NCBI GenBank assembly: GCA_964438975.1
Contig: CAYTMU010000017.1
Coordinates: forward strand, 1 to 64,000
Length of the DNA: 64,000 nucleotides
Direction of reading: 5' to 3'
From: Chryseosolibacter sp964438975
Lineage (GTDB): Bacteria; Bacteroidota; Bacteroidia; Cytophagales; Cyclobacteriaceae
Positions 1 to 8,293 of the stretch are shown piece by piece (positions within the stretch are counted from its first letter, which is position 1; each line of letters begins with the position of its first letter). The notes beneath the pieces are model-generated. The model was given only the letters and a program-made list of their open reading frames with translations, had not been told where the DNA came from and ran no database searches. The translations under genes were made by a program, and so were the position numbers.

Positions 1-169
1 ATGACGGAAGGTACTTCACGAACTTCAGCCACCTTTGTACGCCGCTGCCACCGCTCGGAGGCCAGTAATAGGTGATGATGAGTACTTTTTTTGAAGGTGC
101 GCCCGTCGAGCCTGTCGGTCGTGAGTCGTTGGTCGTAATTGATGGGTGCGCCTCGTTGTGCCTGCTCAT
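1..169 (-). CDS. Glycosyltransferase, N-terminal fragment (runs off window)
   Basis: Reading the minus strand from the ATG at 169 gives 56 open codons to the window edge. After a polar leader of about 27 residues comes KKVLIITYYWPPSGGSGVQR and then WLKFVKYLP. This is the usual opening of Bacteroidota family-4-type glycosyltransferases: a first Rossmann strand followed by a glycine-rich loop that contacts donor and acceptor. The call rests only on this N-terminal motif, so the sugar and acceptor are unknown. An internal start nearer the KKVLI segment is possible, since the polar leader is longer than usual. It would be the next gene downstream of miaA on the same strand if transcribed together (21-base gap). 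Confidence 0.7.
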   Translation of the reverse strand, partial: MSRHNEAHPSITTNDSRPTGSTGAPSKKVLIITYYWPPSGGSGVQRWLKFVKYLPS

Positions 170-190
170 GATACTTGATTTTGCCGCGGG

Positions 191-1099
191 TCAGCGAGCC
201 TGACCTGTGCGAATATGGCTAATAATCGCATCTGTTTCATCGGGATGAAACCAGGTAAGATCCGGATCCCGTCGAAACCATGTCAGTTGGCGCTTCGCGT
301 ATCGCCGGGAATTGCGCTTCAGCAAGCGCACACACTCGTCACGGTCGTAGCGATCTTCCAGGTAACCGAATATTTCCTGGTAGCCGACGGTCTGTAATGC
401 CTGCCGATGGCGCAACAGAAAGAGCGACCTGGCCTCGTCAAACAAGCCGCGCGCGATCATATCCTCCATGCGCTCATCTATACGCCGATATAATTCAGCC
501 CTCGGCAAATCGAGGCCGATCTTGACAATATCAAAATCGCGTCCCTGCGGCTGGCTTTTCTGGAAGGAACGGATCGACTTACCCGTATGCAAAGATACTT
601 CCAAGGCGCGGATCAGCCGATGGGGGTTCCGTTGATCAACTGTCTCAAACAACTCCGGATCCCGCCTACGGACCTCTTCTTGTAGCCACTCCAACCCGCT
701 GACTTCGTACCGCTCGATGATGCCGCGGCGCACTCCCTCAGGGACTTCCGGCATTTCATCAAAACCCTCGCACACAGCGCGGATGTAAAGGCCGGATCCC
801 CCGCAAAGTATGACAACGGGATACTCGGCGAACAGCTGCTGCAGTTTTTCAAGTACATCCTCCGCATAAGCTGCCGCGTCGTAGTCTTCGGTCACACTAA
901 GGATGTCGATAAAATAGTGTGGAACGGTTGCCCGTTCTTGAGATGAGGGCTTCGCCGTGCCGATCGTCATCTCGCGGTAGACTTGGCGCGAGTCCGCAGA
1001 GACAACAGCGGTCTCGAATTCCTGAGCAAGACGAATAGCCAGGGCGGTCTTTCCGACCGCCGTCGGCCCCGCTACAACCACCAGTTTGTTCCTTGTCAT
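191..1099 (-). CDS. miaA: tRNA dimethylallyltransferase
   Basis: MiaA transfers a dimethylallyl group to N6 of A37 in tRNAs that read UNN codons, making i6A in the cytoplasm. The 302-residue product has the P-loop GPTAVGKT (11-18), the DSRQVY substrate motif (36-41) followed by GTAKPS, and the NPHRLIRALEV segment typical of the family. The length matches bacterial MiaA. The ATG at 1099 is followed at once by the first beta strand of the nucleotide fold, so the start is secure. It is divergent from the small conserved gene at 1203 and followed on its own strand by the glycosyltransferase fragment. Confidence 0.97.
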   Translation of the reverse strand: MTRNKLVVVAGPTAVGKTALAIRLAQEFETAVVSADSRQVYREMTIGTAKPSSQERATVPHYFIDILSVTEDYDAAAYAEDVLEKLQQLFAEYPVVILCGGSGLYIRAVCEGFDEMPEVPEGVRRGIIERYEVSGLEWLQEEVRRRDPELFETVDQRNPHRLIRALEVSLHTGKSIRSFQKSQPQGRDFDIVKIGLDLPRAELYRRIDERMEDMIARGLFDEARSLFLLRHRQALQTVGYQEIFGYLEDRYDRDECVRLLKRNSRRYAKRQLTWFRRDPDLTWFHPDETDAIISHIRTGQAR

Positions 1100-1173
1100 T
1101 CACCCGCAATTTATAACAGTTTATCGGATACCGTTTACTACCCGTCAGAAGGAGAATATTGTAAATAATCCTG

Positions 1174-1181
1174 TATCTTTG
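1174..1181 (+). promoter_or_regulatory. Bacteroidota-type -7 element (TATCTTTG)
   Basis: TATCTTTG matches the Bacteroidota -7 consensus TAnnTTTG exactly and lies 21 bases before the ATG at 1203. I see no good TTTG at the expected distance upstream, so the -33 half is weak. It probably drives the 1203-3797 gene run. Confidence 0.4.
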
Positions 1182-1202
1182 CCTTGAGGACCGATATTGG
1201 CT

Positions 1203-1475
1203 ATGATCAAGTACACGAATCACTTCCTGACAAAACTCGAAGATCTCATCGCTGAATCCGACTACACACTGCGTTACGAGAAAGGCAATTTCAAATCCGG
1301 TTTCTGCGTGCTCAAGGATCAGAAGATCATCATTGTGAACAAGTTTTATCCGACGGAAGGCAAGATCAACGCACTGTACGATATTCTCCGCACCGTTGAG
1401 CTTGATACATCACACTTTACCGAGAAAAGCCAAAAGCTTTACGAGGAAATTTCCCAACAATCGGCGGCAGCTTGA
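1203..1475 (+). CDS. Small conserved protein of unknown function, 90 aa
   Basis: I do not recognise a named domain. The product is a soluble 90-residue alpha/beta protein opening MIKYTNHFLTKLEDLIAES, with a central strand pair (GFCVLKDQKIIIVNKF) and a helical C-terminus. There is no signal peptide or membrane segment. I chose the ATG at 1203; a TTG six bases upstream is also in frame but adds only two residues. Its stop overlaps the TTG start of the MBL hydrolase (1472), which implies translational coupling. Similar short proteins beside an MBL hydrolase are, from memory, common in Bacteroidota, so it is probably a real gene. Confidence 0.8.
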   Translation: MIKYTNHFLTKLEDLIAESDYTLRYEKGNFKSGFCVLKDQKIIIVNKFYPTEGKINALYDILRTVELDTSHFTEKSQKLYEEISQQSAAA

Positions 1476-2233
1476 AAGTAACATTCCTGGGCACCGGAAC
1501 TTCGCAGGGTGTGCCAGTGATTGGCTGCAATTGCGGAGTGTGCCGATCTCTCGACTTCAGAGATAAGCGATTGCGCACTTCTATTCTGGTCGAGGTTGAG
1601 GGGCAGACCTTTGTCATTGACACAGGTCCCGACTTCCGTCAGCAAATGCTGCGTGAACAAGTCGGGCGTCTTGACGCTGTCATCTTCACACACGCTCATC
1701 GCGATCACACCGCTGGCCTCGACGATGTCAGGGCATTCAATTTTATGCATCAGCGGGAAATGCCTGTATACGGCACGGAAGCCGTCCTGGATCAGCTGCG
1801 AATCGAGTATGCTTATGCGTTTGCTCCGAAGTACTATCCTGGGATCCCGCGGCTCAGTCTTAGTGAAATCAATGGCGATCCCTTCGATGTGAATGGCGTA
1901 ACCTTTACACCACTGCCAGTCTTGCACCTGCATATGCCTGTGCTGGGATTCCGCATACACAATTTTAGTTACATCACCGACGCCAAGTTCATTCCGCCTG
2001 ACACACTTCAGAAATTAGCGGGCACGAAAGTACTTGTGCTTAACGCTTTGCAGCGCGAGCAACATATTTCGCATCTCAACCTCGCGGAAGCACTCGAAGT
2101 GGTGGAGGCCGTTCATCCACAGCACACGTACCTCACCCACATCAGCCACAAGCTGGGGCTGTATCGTGATGTAGAGAACGAACTACCAGACAATGTTTCA
2201 CTTGCATTCGACGGTCTTCAAGTCGTGTGCTGA
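1472..2233 (+). CDS. PhnP-like MBL-fold metallohydrolase
   Basis: A metallo-beta-lactamase-fold phosphodiesterase of the PhnP type, 253 residues. Visible metal ligands are HAHRDH (74-79), a later D in SYITDAKF and H in THISHK. An N-terminal GCNCGVC cluster (19-24) matches the extra structural zinc site of PhnP. E. coli PhnP cleaves cyclic ribosyl phosphates in phosphonate breakdown, but no phn genes occur here, so a general cyclic nucleotide or RNA-fragment phosphodiesterase role is equally possible. The start is a TTG overlapping the previous stop (TTGA). The NFACT gene begins 20 bases downstream. Confidence 0.88.
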   Translation: MKVTFLGTGTSQGVPVIGCNCGVCRSLDFRDKRLRTSILVEVEGQTFVIDTGPDFRQQMLREQVGRLDAVIFTHAHRDHTAGLDDVRAFNFMHQREMPVYGTEAVLDQLRIEYAYAFAPKYYPGIPRLSLSEINGDPFDVNGVTFTPLPVLHLHMPVLGFRIHNFSYITDAKFIPPDTLQKLAGTKVLVLNALQREQHISHLNLAEALEVVEAVHPQHTYLTHISHKLGLYRDVENELPDNVSLAFDGLQVVC

Positions 2234-2252
2234 CGGCTCTCAACTCCATCCT

Positions 2253-3797
2253 GTGCACAACAACTTCTACTTCCTTCGCCAGATCACCGAAAGTCTTACC
2301 AGCAGGCTGGCTGGCAAGGCCGTCATCTCCGAGTGTTTTAGTCAAAGCAAGGACGAACTGGTGATCCGCTGGGAAGTAGGATCGGAATCATTCTGTATAC
2401 GCGCAAATCTTTCGCCGGCCCTGAGTTGTTTGTCGTTCCCTGATCGTTTCGAACGGGCCAGGAAAAACAGTGTAGACCTTATGCCGACATTGATCGGAAC
2501 CCGTGTCACCTATGTGCGGCAATTCATCAACGAACGCAGCTTTGCAGTTGGCCTGTCTGGCGATCAGGTGGTGTTGTTCAAGATGCACGGCAACCGTTCC
2601 AACATCATATTACTGCAGAATAACAGCGTAACCGACACGTTCCGCAAGAACCTGGTTGCGGACGAGAACATGGATCCTGACTCCCTCGACCGGGTAATCG
2701 ACTGGAGTCGGGAATTTTTCGATCGCCACATTGAAGATCTGCGGCGAATATACTTTACGTTCGGGAAGGTGGTATGGCATTACCTCGAAGCGCGGGGATT
2801 CTCTTCTTTGACCACCGAACAGAAGTGGGAGGAAATTCAGACAGTACGTCAACTGCTGGAAAATCCGGATTACTATATCGCCGAAATAGATGGAAAACCG
2901 CACCTATGTCTGCTTCCTGTCGGGGATTTCAGAGCGATTGCACGACGGCCAGTCGAAGCTGCGAACGAGTTCTATCGCTACTTTACCCAGCAACACGTAT
3001 TTCTCCAGGAAAAGAAGCAACTCCTGGTGGCCTTGAGAAGTCAGATCGCCGCAGGCGAAAACTATTGTCTCAAAAACTACGCACGGCTGGAGGAGTTGAT
3101 GCACGACAATCCTTTCAAGGTATGGGCCGACGTCCTGATGGCAAATTTGCACGCAGTTGATTCACGTACCGAGCGAGTGGTACTGGAAAATTTCTACGAC
3201 GACGACAAGCCAATAGAAATACCGTTGCGCAAAGGATCGACTCCGCAGAAGGTTGCGGAAACCTACTATCGGAAAGCCAAGAACCGGCATATTGAGATCG
3301 AGCGACTACAACAGTCCGTGGCCCGAAAGGAGGAGGAACTGGAAGCGATGCGCGCGCGTCTGGCCGAAGCCGAGTCACTCACCGATCTGAAGGCAGTGAG
3401 AGGAATGCGACGGCCAGTAGTGGCACAAAAGGACCTGGCGCCCCTCCCCTATCACGAATATATGTTCCGGGATTTTCGCATTCTTGTCGGCAAGAATGCG
3501 CAGGCAAATGATATACTGACGCTGAAGCACAGTTACAAAGACGATCTCTGGCTTCACGCCAAGGACGTCAGCGGTTCGCATGTGCTGATCAAGTACCAGG
3601 CAGGTAGATCATTCCCGGCCGATGTCATCGAGTACGCTGCGTCGCTTGCAGCCTTTCATTCAAAGCGTCGAAGCGAATCGCTGTGTCCTGTTATCGTTAC
3701 ACCGAAAAAGTTCGTACGAAAGCGCAAGGGGGATCCCCCCGGTGCAGTGGTTGTCGAGCGAGAAGAAGTGAGGATGGTCGAGCCTCACAGAGGCTGA
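2253..3797 (+). CDS. NFACT family protein (RqcH-like)
   Basis: NFACT proteins bind stalled 50S-peptidyl-tRNA complexes; in Firmicutes RqcH adds C-terminal alanine tails to stalled chains. The N-terminal NFACT-N region is followed by a coiled-coil stretch (KNRHIEIERLQQS onward) and a C-terminal NFACT-R domain with the DDLWLHAKDVSGSHVLIK signature. I chose the GTG at 2253 because it gives the opening MHNNFYFLRQ, while the longer frame runs back into the MBL gene. The product is 514 residues, within the family range. It ends 13 bases from the convergent pyk stop. Tail synthesis in this phylum is inferred from the family. Confidence 0.88.
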   Translation: MHNNFYFLRQITESLTSRLAGKAVISECFSQSKDELVIRWEVGSESFCIRANLSPALSCLSFPDRFERARKNSVDLMPTLIGTRVTYVRQFINERSFAVGLSGDQVVLFKMHGNRSNIILLQNNSVTDTFRKNLVADENMDPDSLDRVIDWSREFFDRHIEDLRRIYFTFGKVVWHYLEARGFSSLTTEQKWEEIQTVRQLLENPDYYIAEIDGKPHLCLLPVGDFRAIARRPVEAANEFYRYFTQQHVFLQEKKQLLVALRSQIAAGENYCLKNYARLEELMHDNPFKVWADVLMANLHAVDSRTERVVLENFYDDDKPIEIPLRKGSTPQKVAETYYRKAKNRHIEIERLQQSVARKEEELEAMRARLAEAESLTDLKAVRGMRRPVVAQKDLAPLPYHEYMFRDFRILVGKNAQANDILTLKHSYKDDLWLHAKDVSGSHVLIKYQAGRSFPADVIEYAASLAAFHSKRRSESLCPVIVTPKKFVRKRKGDPPGAVVVEREEVRMVEPHRG

Positions 3798-3810
3798 TCA
3801 TTAACCATTC

Positions 3811-5241
3811 CTATTTCACCACGTTTAGCTTAAGTGTATTGGTCCGCGCCTTCTCCTTGATCGGCATACTTGCGAGGAAGATTATGATATCACCTGATTT
3901 GACATGGCCCTCGCGTTTGAGAATCTGTTCAACATCGGAGATCGTCTCATCTGTGGAGTTGACCTTGTCGTAGTGATACGCGCGTGTACCCCAGACGAGG
4001 TTCATCTTGTTGATGATATCGTGGTTACCGGTAAATACGAAGATATTCGCATCTGGTCGATGTGACGAAGACTTGAATGCGGTATATCCCGAGGAGGTCA
4101 TCCCCACAATGGCCTTCGCTCCTACATCCTTTGCCAGTTTGCACGCCGCGAGAACGAGGCTGTCGCTCATGAAAGCAGCTGTATCAGCGTTGACATCGCG
4201 GAATTTGAAGTAAATGCCGGGATTTTTTTCGACAGACGTGATGGTACGAACCATCGAGCGGATAACCTCCAGTGGGTACCTACCCGAAGCAGTTTCAGCC
4301 GACAACATCAGCGCATCCGCACCATCCATTACCGCGTTGGCTACGTCATTGGTCTCAGCACGGGTAGGCCTCGGGTTATCGATCATGCTTTCCATCATCT
4401 GAGTGGCGACAATTACCGGCTTTCCGGCCCGGTTGCACTTCTCCACCAGCATCTTCTGGACCATCGGCACCTCCTCAAGCCAGATTTCCACACCGAGATC
4501 GCCACGGGCTACCATCACCGCGTCGGTAGACTCAATGATCTCGTCGACATTATTCAGCGCCTCGGGTTTCTCGATCTTCGCGACGATCCGCGAACTTGCA
4601 TTTCTGGATTCGAGTATTTCGCGAAGCGCCTTGATATCCGAAGCTTTCCGGACAAATGACAAGGCGATCCAGTCTACATCGTGCTCGATCCCGAACTCGA
4701 GATCCTTAAGGTCTTTTTCCGTCAGCGAGGGAGCTGACACTTTCGTATACGGGAGGTTAATGCCCTTCCGCGATTTGAGTGGTCCGCCGTAAATTACCTC
4801 CGTGAGGACCTCCGCTTCCCGCACTTCCTTCACTTTCAGTTCGATCTTCCCATCGTCAATCAGGATAGTATCGCCGTATTTTACATCGCGGGGAAGCGAT
4901 ATATACGACGTACTGACCGTGTCTTTGTTGCCGAGCAATTGCCGTGTCGTAATGACAAGTTCCTGGCCTCTTTCGAGTATCGTGTCAGGTTGCACTTCCT
5001 GCACCCTTATTTTAGGCCCTTGTAAGTCCTGCAGTAGCGAGACGGTCGAGCCGAGTTCTGCATTGAGTTCCCTTACGTTCTTGACAACCTTGAGGTGATC
5101 TTCGTGAGTTCCGTGGGAGAAGTTCAGGCGGAATACATCCACACCTTCACGGATCAGCGCCCGGAGCATATCTTTCGAGTTAGATGCAGGCCCTACAGTG
5201 GCTACAATTTTAGTCTTATTGAACGTAGATTTTTCAAACAT
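3811..5241 (-). CDS. pyk: Pyruvate kinase
   Basis: Converts phosphoenolpyruvate and ADP to pyruvate and ATP, the last step of glycolysis. The barrel opens NKTKIVATVGPAS, with the RLNFSHG substrate loop, the IAKIEKPEAL signature carrying the catalytic lysine and the MVARGDLGVE metal-binding loop. I chose the internal ATG at 5241, giving 476 residues, because the preceding 16 residues of the longer frame are not family-like. In this phylum pyk commonly sits beside the IPExxxVDY gene, which lies just upstream on the same strand. Confidence 0.97.
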   Translation of the reverse strand: MFEKSTFNKTKIVATVGPASNSKDMLRALIREGVDVFRLNFSHGTHEDHLKVVKNVRELNAELGSTVSLLQDLQGPKIRVQEVQPDTILERGQELVITTRQLLGNKDTVSTSYISLPRDVKYGDTILIDDGKIELKVKEVREAEVLTEVIYGGPLKSRKGINLPYTKVSAPSLTEKDLKDLEFGIEHDVDWIALSFVRKASDIKALREILESRNASSRIVAKIEKPEALNNVDEIIESTDAVMVARGDLGVEIWLEEVPMVQKMLVEKCNRAGKPVIVATQMMESMIDNPRPTRAETNDVANAVMDGADALMLSAETASGRYPLEVIRSMVRTITSVEKNPGIYFKFRDVNADTAAFMSDSLVLAACKLAKDVGAKAIVGMTSSGYTAFKSSSHRPDANIFVFTGNHDIINKMNLVWGTRAYHYDKVNSTDETISDVEQILKREGHVKSGDIIIFLASMPIKEKARTNTLKLNVVK

Positions 5242-5302
5242 AAGGTTCGGTGTATATCGGTAAATTACTGGCGCTGGGGAATTCGGCAAGAGCGATCAAA
5301 GG

Positions 5303-5722
5303 TCAAAAGATAAAGTTTGATTTAGACTTCAGACCCTCCATCGGGATAGCAGAGACCAGTTCAACAGCGGGTATGGTGCGAATCTGGTCAGCTAAATCGT
5401 TGCTATCGGGTTCCTCCATGGCCGCCAAAATTATAAAATCGAAGTGAGGAAACTCGGGTATGAGGAAATACTTTCCGGATTCCTGGTCCGATGGTCTGTT
5501 TTTGAACAGTTTCAAACGATTGACGGCTGTCTGATAAGCATAGAAATGAAAGCTTTTTTCCACACTATTCCGAAAACCGACCACAAGATCGGGCTGTCGG
5601 ACCAAGTGAACACCCAGGTGCTGATTGATCTCCCATGCGAGCTTATAACCGCGGGCCGCAGTTGTAACACCCAACAGACCGAAGTCGAATTCATAGTCGA
5701 TGACCAGCTTGCTTTTCTTCAT
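5303..5722 (-). CDS. IPExxxVDY family protein
   Basis: A short Bacteroidota protein of unknown function, defined by a central IPE-x-x-x-(V/F)D(Y/F) motif. Here the motif reads LIPEFPHFDFIIL. The product is 139 residues from the ATG at 5722, which starts MKKSKLVIDYEFDF; a second ATG four codons upstream is also possible. It has no signal peptide or membrane span. It precedes pyk on the minus strand and is divergent from acpP, an arrangement that recurs in the phylum, so a link to central carbon or lipid synthesis is plausible but unproven. Confidence 0.85.
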   Translation of the reverse strand: MKKSKLVIDYEFDFGLLGVTTAARGYKLAWEINQHLGVHLVRQPDLVVGFRNSVEKSFHFYAYQTAVNRLKLFKNRPSDQESGKYFLIPEFPHFDFIILAAMEEPDSNDLADQIRTIPAVELVSAIPMEGLKSKSNFIF

Positions 5723-5773
5723 TGTAATATCCAAAACGGGGGATTCCGCGTCTTTTGCGCCCCTTCAAAAAAG

Positions 5774-5805
5774 TTTGACAATATTGCCGTAAATCTCTTT
5801 CTTTG
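5774..5805 (+). promoter_or_regulatory. Candidate acpP promoter (TTTG ... TTTCTTTG)
   Basis: TTTG at 5774-5777 and TTTCTTTG at 5798-5805 are separated by 20 bases, the usual spacing of Bacteroidota -33 and -7 elements. The -7 deviates from TAnnTTTG at one base. The acpP ATG is 33 bases downstream. Confidence 0.45.
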
Positions 5806-5837
5806 CAGAGATTTTTAAATCATTAAACTGAAAAAAC

Positions 5838-6077
5838 ATGTCTGAAATCGCACAAAAAGTAAAACAGATCATCATCGAAAAACTTGGTGTTGAGGAATCT
5901 GAGGTTACGCCAGAAGCCAGCTTTACCAATGACCTCGGAGCCGATTCTCTCGATACTGTGGAGCTTATCATGGAGTTCGAAAAGGAATTCAATATCTCGA
6001 TTCCGGATGATCAGGCTGAAAACATCTCAACCGTTGGCCAGGCTATCTCCTACCTGGAGCAAAACGTTAAGAAGTAA
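5838..6077 (+). CDS. acpP: Acyl carrier protein
   Basis: The 79-residue carrier of growing acyl chains in type II fatty acid synthesis. The phosphopantetheine attachment serine is S37 in GADSLDTVEL, followed by the acidic recognition helix (ELIMEFEKEF). Length and acidity are standard. The fabF ATG lies 37 bases downstream, so the two are almost certainly cotranscribed. A candidate promoter lies just upstream. Confidence 0.98.
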   Translation: MSEIAQKVKQIIIEKLGVEESEVTPEASFTNDLGADSLDTVELIMEFEKEFNISIPDDQAENISTVGQAISYLEQNVKK

Positions 6078-6114
6078 TTGACAACTGCCTTTTTACATTC
6101 TCACACCTTAGAAC

Positions 6115-7362
6115 ATGACATTAAAGCGAGTAGTCGTTACGGGACTTGGTGCACTCACCCCAATCGGGAATACGCTTCCGGAGTACTGGGAGAACCTGAA
6201 GAAAGGAGTGAGTGGCGCTGCGCCGATTACACGCTTTGACTCAGCACAATTTAAAACAAAGTTCGCCTGCGAAGTAAAAAACTTCGATGTTGGTAATTTC
6301 ATGGACCGCAAAGAGGCCCGCAAAATGGACCCTTTTGCGCAATACGCCATGGTCGCGGTCGATGAAGCAGTTATCGATTCACAACTTCCCCTGGGGGAAT
6401 TGAACCCCAATCGCGTCGGTGTAATCTGGGGGTCAGGTATCGGAGGGTTACTCACCTTCCAGGAAGAAGTAAAGGCTTATGCGAAGGGAGATGGTACTCC
6501 CCGCTTCAATCCTTTCTTCATTCCGAAGATGATCCCGGACCTGAGCGCCGGCCATATCTCTATCAAATACGGTTTTCGCGGTCCGAATTACGTCACGGTT
6601 TCCGCATGTGCCTCGTCGACGAACGCCTTATACGATGCTTTCACGTATCTGCGCCTTGGAAAGGCCGATGTCATCGTTTCCGGCGGTTCCGAAGCTGCTG
6701 TTTGTGAAGCCGGCGTTGGCGGATTCAACGCTCTGCGCGCGCTCTCAGAACGCAATGACTCCCCCGAGACTGCTTCACGTCCCTACGATAAGGACCGGGA
6801 TGGATTTGTGCTTGGCGAAGGAGCAGGCGCGTTAATCCTGGAAGAATACGAGCACGCGAAGAAGCGCGGAGCGAAGATATATGGCGAGATCATCGGCGGC
6901 GGCATGTCGTCCGATGCCTATCACATCACCGCCCCTCATCCGGATGGCTTGGGCATTATTCAGGTCATGTACAATGCTCTTGAAGAAGCCGGAATAAGAG
7001 TTGAGGACGTTGGTTATGTGAACACGCACGGCACTTCCACGCCGCTGGGCGACATTGGAGAAATCAAGGCAATTCAGAAAGTATTCGGTGACCACGCCTA
7101 TAAAATGAACATCAGTTCCACCAAGTCGATGACGGGCCACCTGCTCGGCGCAGCAGGCGCTATCGAAACCATTGCCTGTCTGCTGGCGCTAAATCAATCG
7201 GTTGTGCCGCCAACGATCAATCATTTCGAGGTTGACCCCGAACTGGATCCCAAGCTCAATTTGACGTTTAACGAGGCTCAGCAACGCGAAGTCAAAGTTG
7301 CACTCAGCAACACCTTTGGCTTTGGCGGTCATAATTTCTCGATCCTCGTTAAGAAAATCTGA
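6115..7362 (+). CDS. fabF: 3-oxoacyl-ACP synthase II
   Basis: Condenses malonyl-ACP with acyl-ACP in fatty acid elongation. The 415-residue thiolase-fold protein has the catalytic cysteine C165 in TVSACASSTN and the two active-site histidines in NTHGTSTPLGD and KSMTGHLLGAAG. It ends FGFGGHNFSILVKK, the usual KAS C-terminus. It follows acpP directly and precedes rnc after a 172-base gap, an order found widely in bacteria. Confidence 0.98.
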   Translation: MTLKRVVVTGLGALTPIGNTLPEYWENLKKGVSGAAPITRFDSAQFKTKFACEVKNFDVGNFMDRKEARKMDPFAQYAMVAVDEAVIDSQLPLGELNPNRVGVIWGSGIGGLLTFQEEVKAYAKGDGTPRFNPFFIPKMIPDLSAGHISIKYGFRGPNYVTVSACASSTNALYDAFTYLRLGKADVIVSGGSEAAVCEAGVGGFNALRALSERNDSPETASRPYDKDRDGFVLGEGAGALILEEYEHAKKRGAKIYGEIIGGGMSSDAYHITAPHPDGLGIIQVMYNALEEAGIRVEDVGYVNTHGTSTPLGDIGEIKAIQKVFGDHAYKMNISSTKSMTGHLLGAAGAIETIACLLALNQSVVPPTINHFEVDPELDPKLNLTFNEAQQREVKVALSNTFGFGGHNFSILVKKI

Positions 7363-7534
7363 TCGCAATCCACGGTACAACTTGCTACAGAACGCTCATA
7401 ACATTTCCAATTATTGGCGATAGCATTTGCTATTATTACTAAATTAGCAACTAGTTGACATCCACCTGTCGTTGTACCAATTCGGTACTGAAGACATTAA
7501 CAGGGCGTCCGATTGAACTGCAAATTGATTCCGC

Positions 7535-8281
7535 TTGGTTTGGAAAATCCTTAAAATCTCAGGAAAAGGAAAAGCGACTAATGATCAAAAACTGATCAGG
7601 GCTATCCAGAATATCGCAGGGCTAACACCTTCCAATCTCGAATTGTACAGGCTGGCAACTGTTCACAGTTCTATTGCACAGGAAAACAAACACGGCGTCA
7701 AAGAATCAAATGAAAGACTCGAGTATCTCGGCGACGCGATACTCGGTGCTGCCGTTGCCGATTACCTGTTCAAGAAATTCCCTTTCAAACCCGAGGGTTT
7801 TCTCACCGAGATCCGGTCGCGGATCGTCAACCGGGAAGCACTCAACCAACTCGCACGAAAGATTGGCGTGGCAAACATCGTCCAGTTCGACAATAAGAAC
7901 ACCAACCTTCAACAAGTTATCCTCGGAAATACGCTGGAAGCAATCGTAGGAGCGATCTATCTCGATAAGGGCTTTCTGCGAACGCGTAAGTTCGTCGTCG
8001 ACAAAATGATCGCACCCAATTACGACCTGGAGGAACTGGTCAACTCGAATTCGAACTTCAAAAGCAAGATCATCGAATGGGCTCAACGCGAAGGCCGCGA
8101 GGTCCGTTTCGAGATCGTCGATGTCAAGAAAGCGCGGAATCACAAGGAGTTTATCGCGCAAGTGCTTGTCGACAACGAACCGAAAGGCACAGGCTATGGC
8201 AACAGCAAGAAGAAGGCCGAGCAGGATGCCGCGTATAAGACACTGGAGATGTTGGACATTTTCCAGTTGCCAAACAGCTAA
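7535..8281 (+). CDS. rnc: Ribonuclease III
   Basis: A double-strand-specific endoribonuclease that processes rRNA precursors and structured mRNAs. The nuclease domain carries the signature NERLEYLGDAILG with its metal-binding acidic residues, then TLEAIVGAIYLDKG. A dsRNA-binding domain follows, ending in GYGNSKKKAEQDAAYKTLEML. The product is 248 residues from a TTG start at 7535; I see no ATG in frame that keeps the full nuclease domain. The 172-base spacer after fabF includes a small perfect hairpin (ATAGCA/TGCTAT). Confidence 0.95.
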   Translation: MVWKILKISGKGKATNDQKLIRAIQNIAGLTPSNLELYRLATVHSSIAQENKHGVKESNERLEYLGDAILGAAVADYLFKKFPFKPEGFLTEIRSRIVNREALNQLARKIGVANIVQFDNKNTNLQQVILGNTLEAIVGAIYLDKGFLRTRKFVVDKMIAPNYDLEELVNSNSNFKSKIIEWAQREGREVRFEIVDVKKARNHKEFIAQVLVDNEPKGTGYGNSKKKAEQDAAYKTLEMLDIFQLPNS

Positions 8282-8293
8282 ACAAGAACTACT

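Noticed and set aside
1197..1475. TTG start for the small conserved gene
   Set aside because: It adds only two residues and the ATG at 1203 has better codon identity, so the shorter form was preferred.
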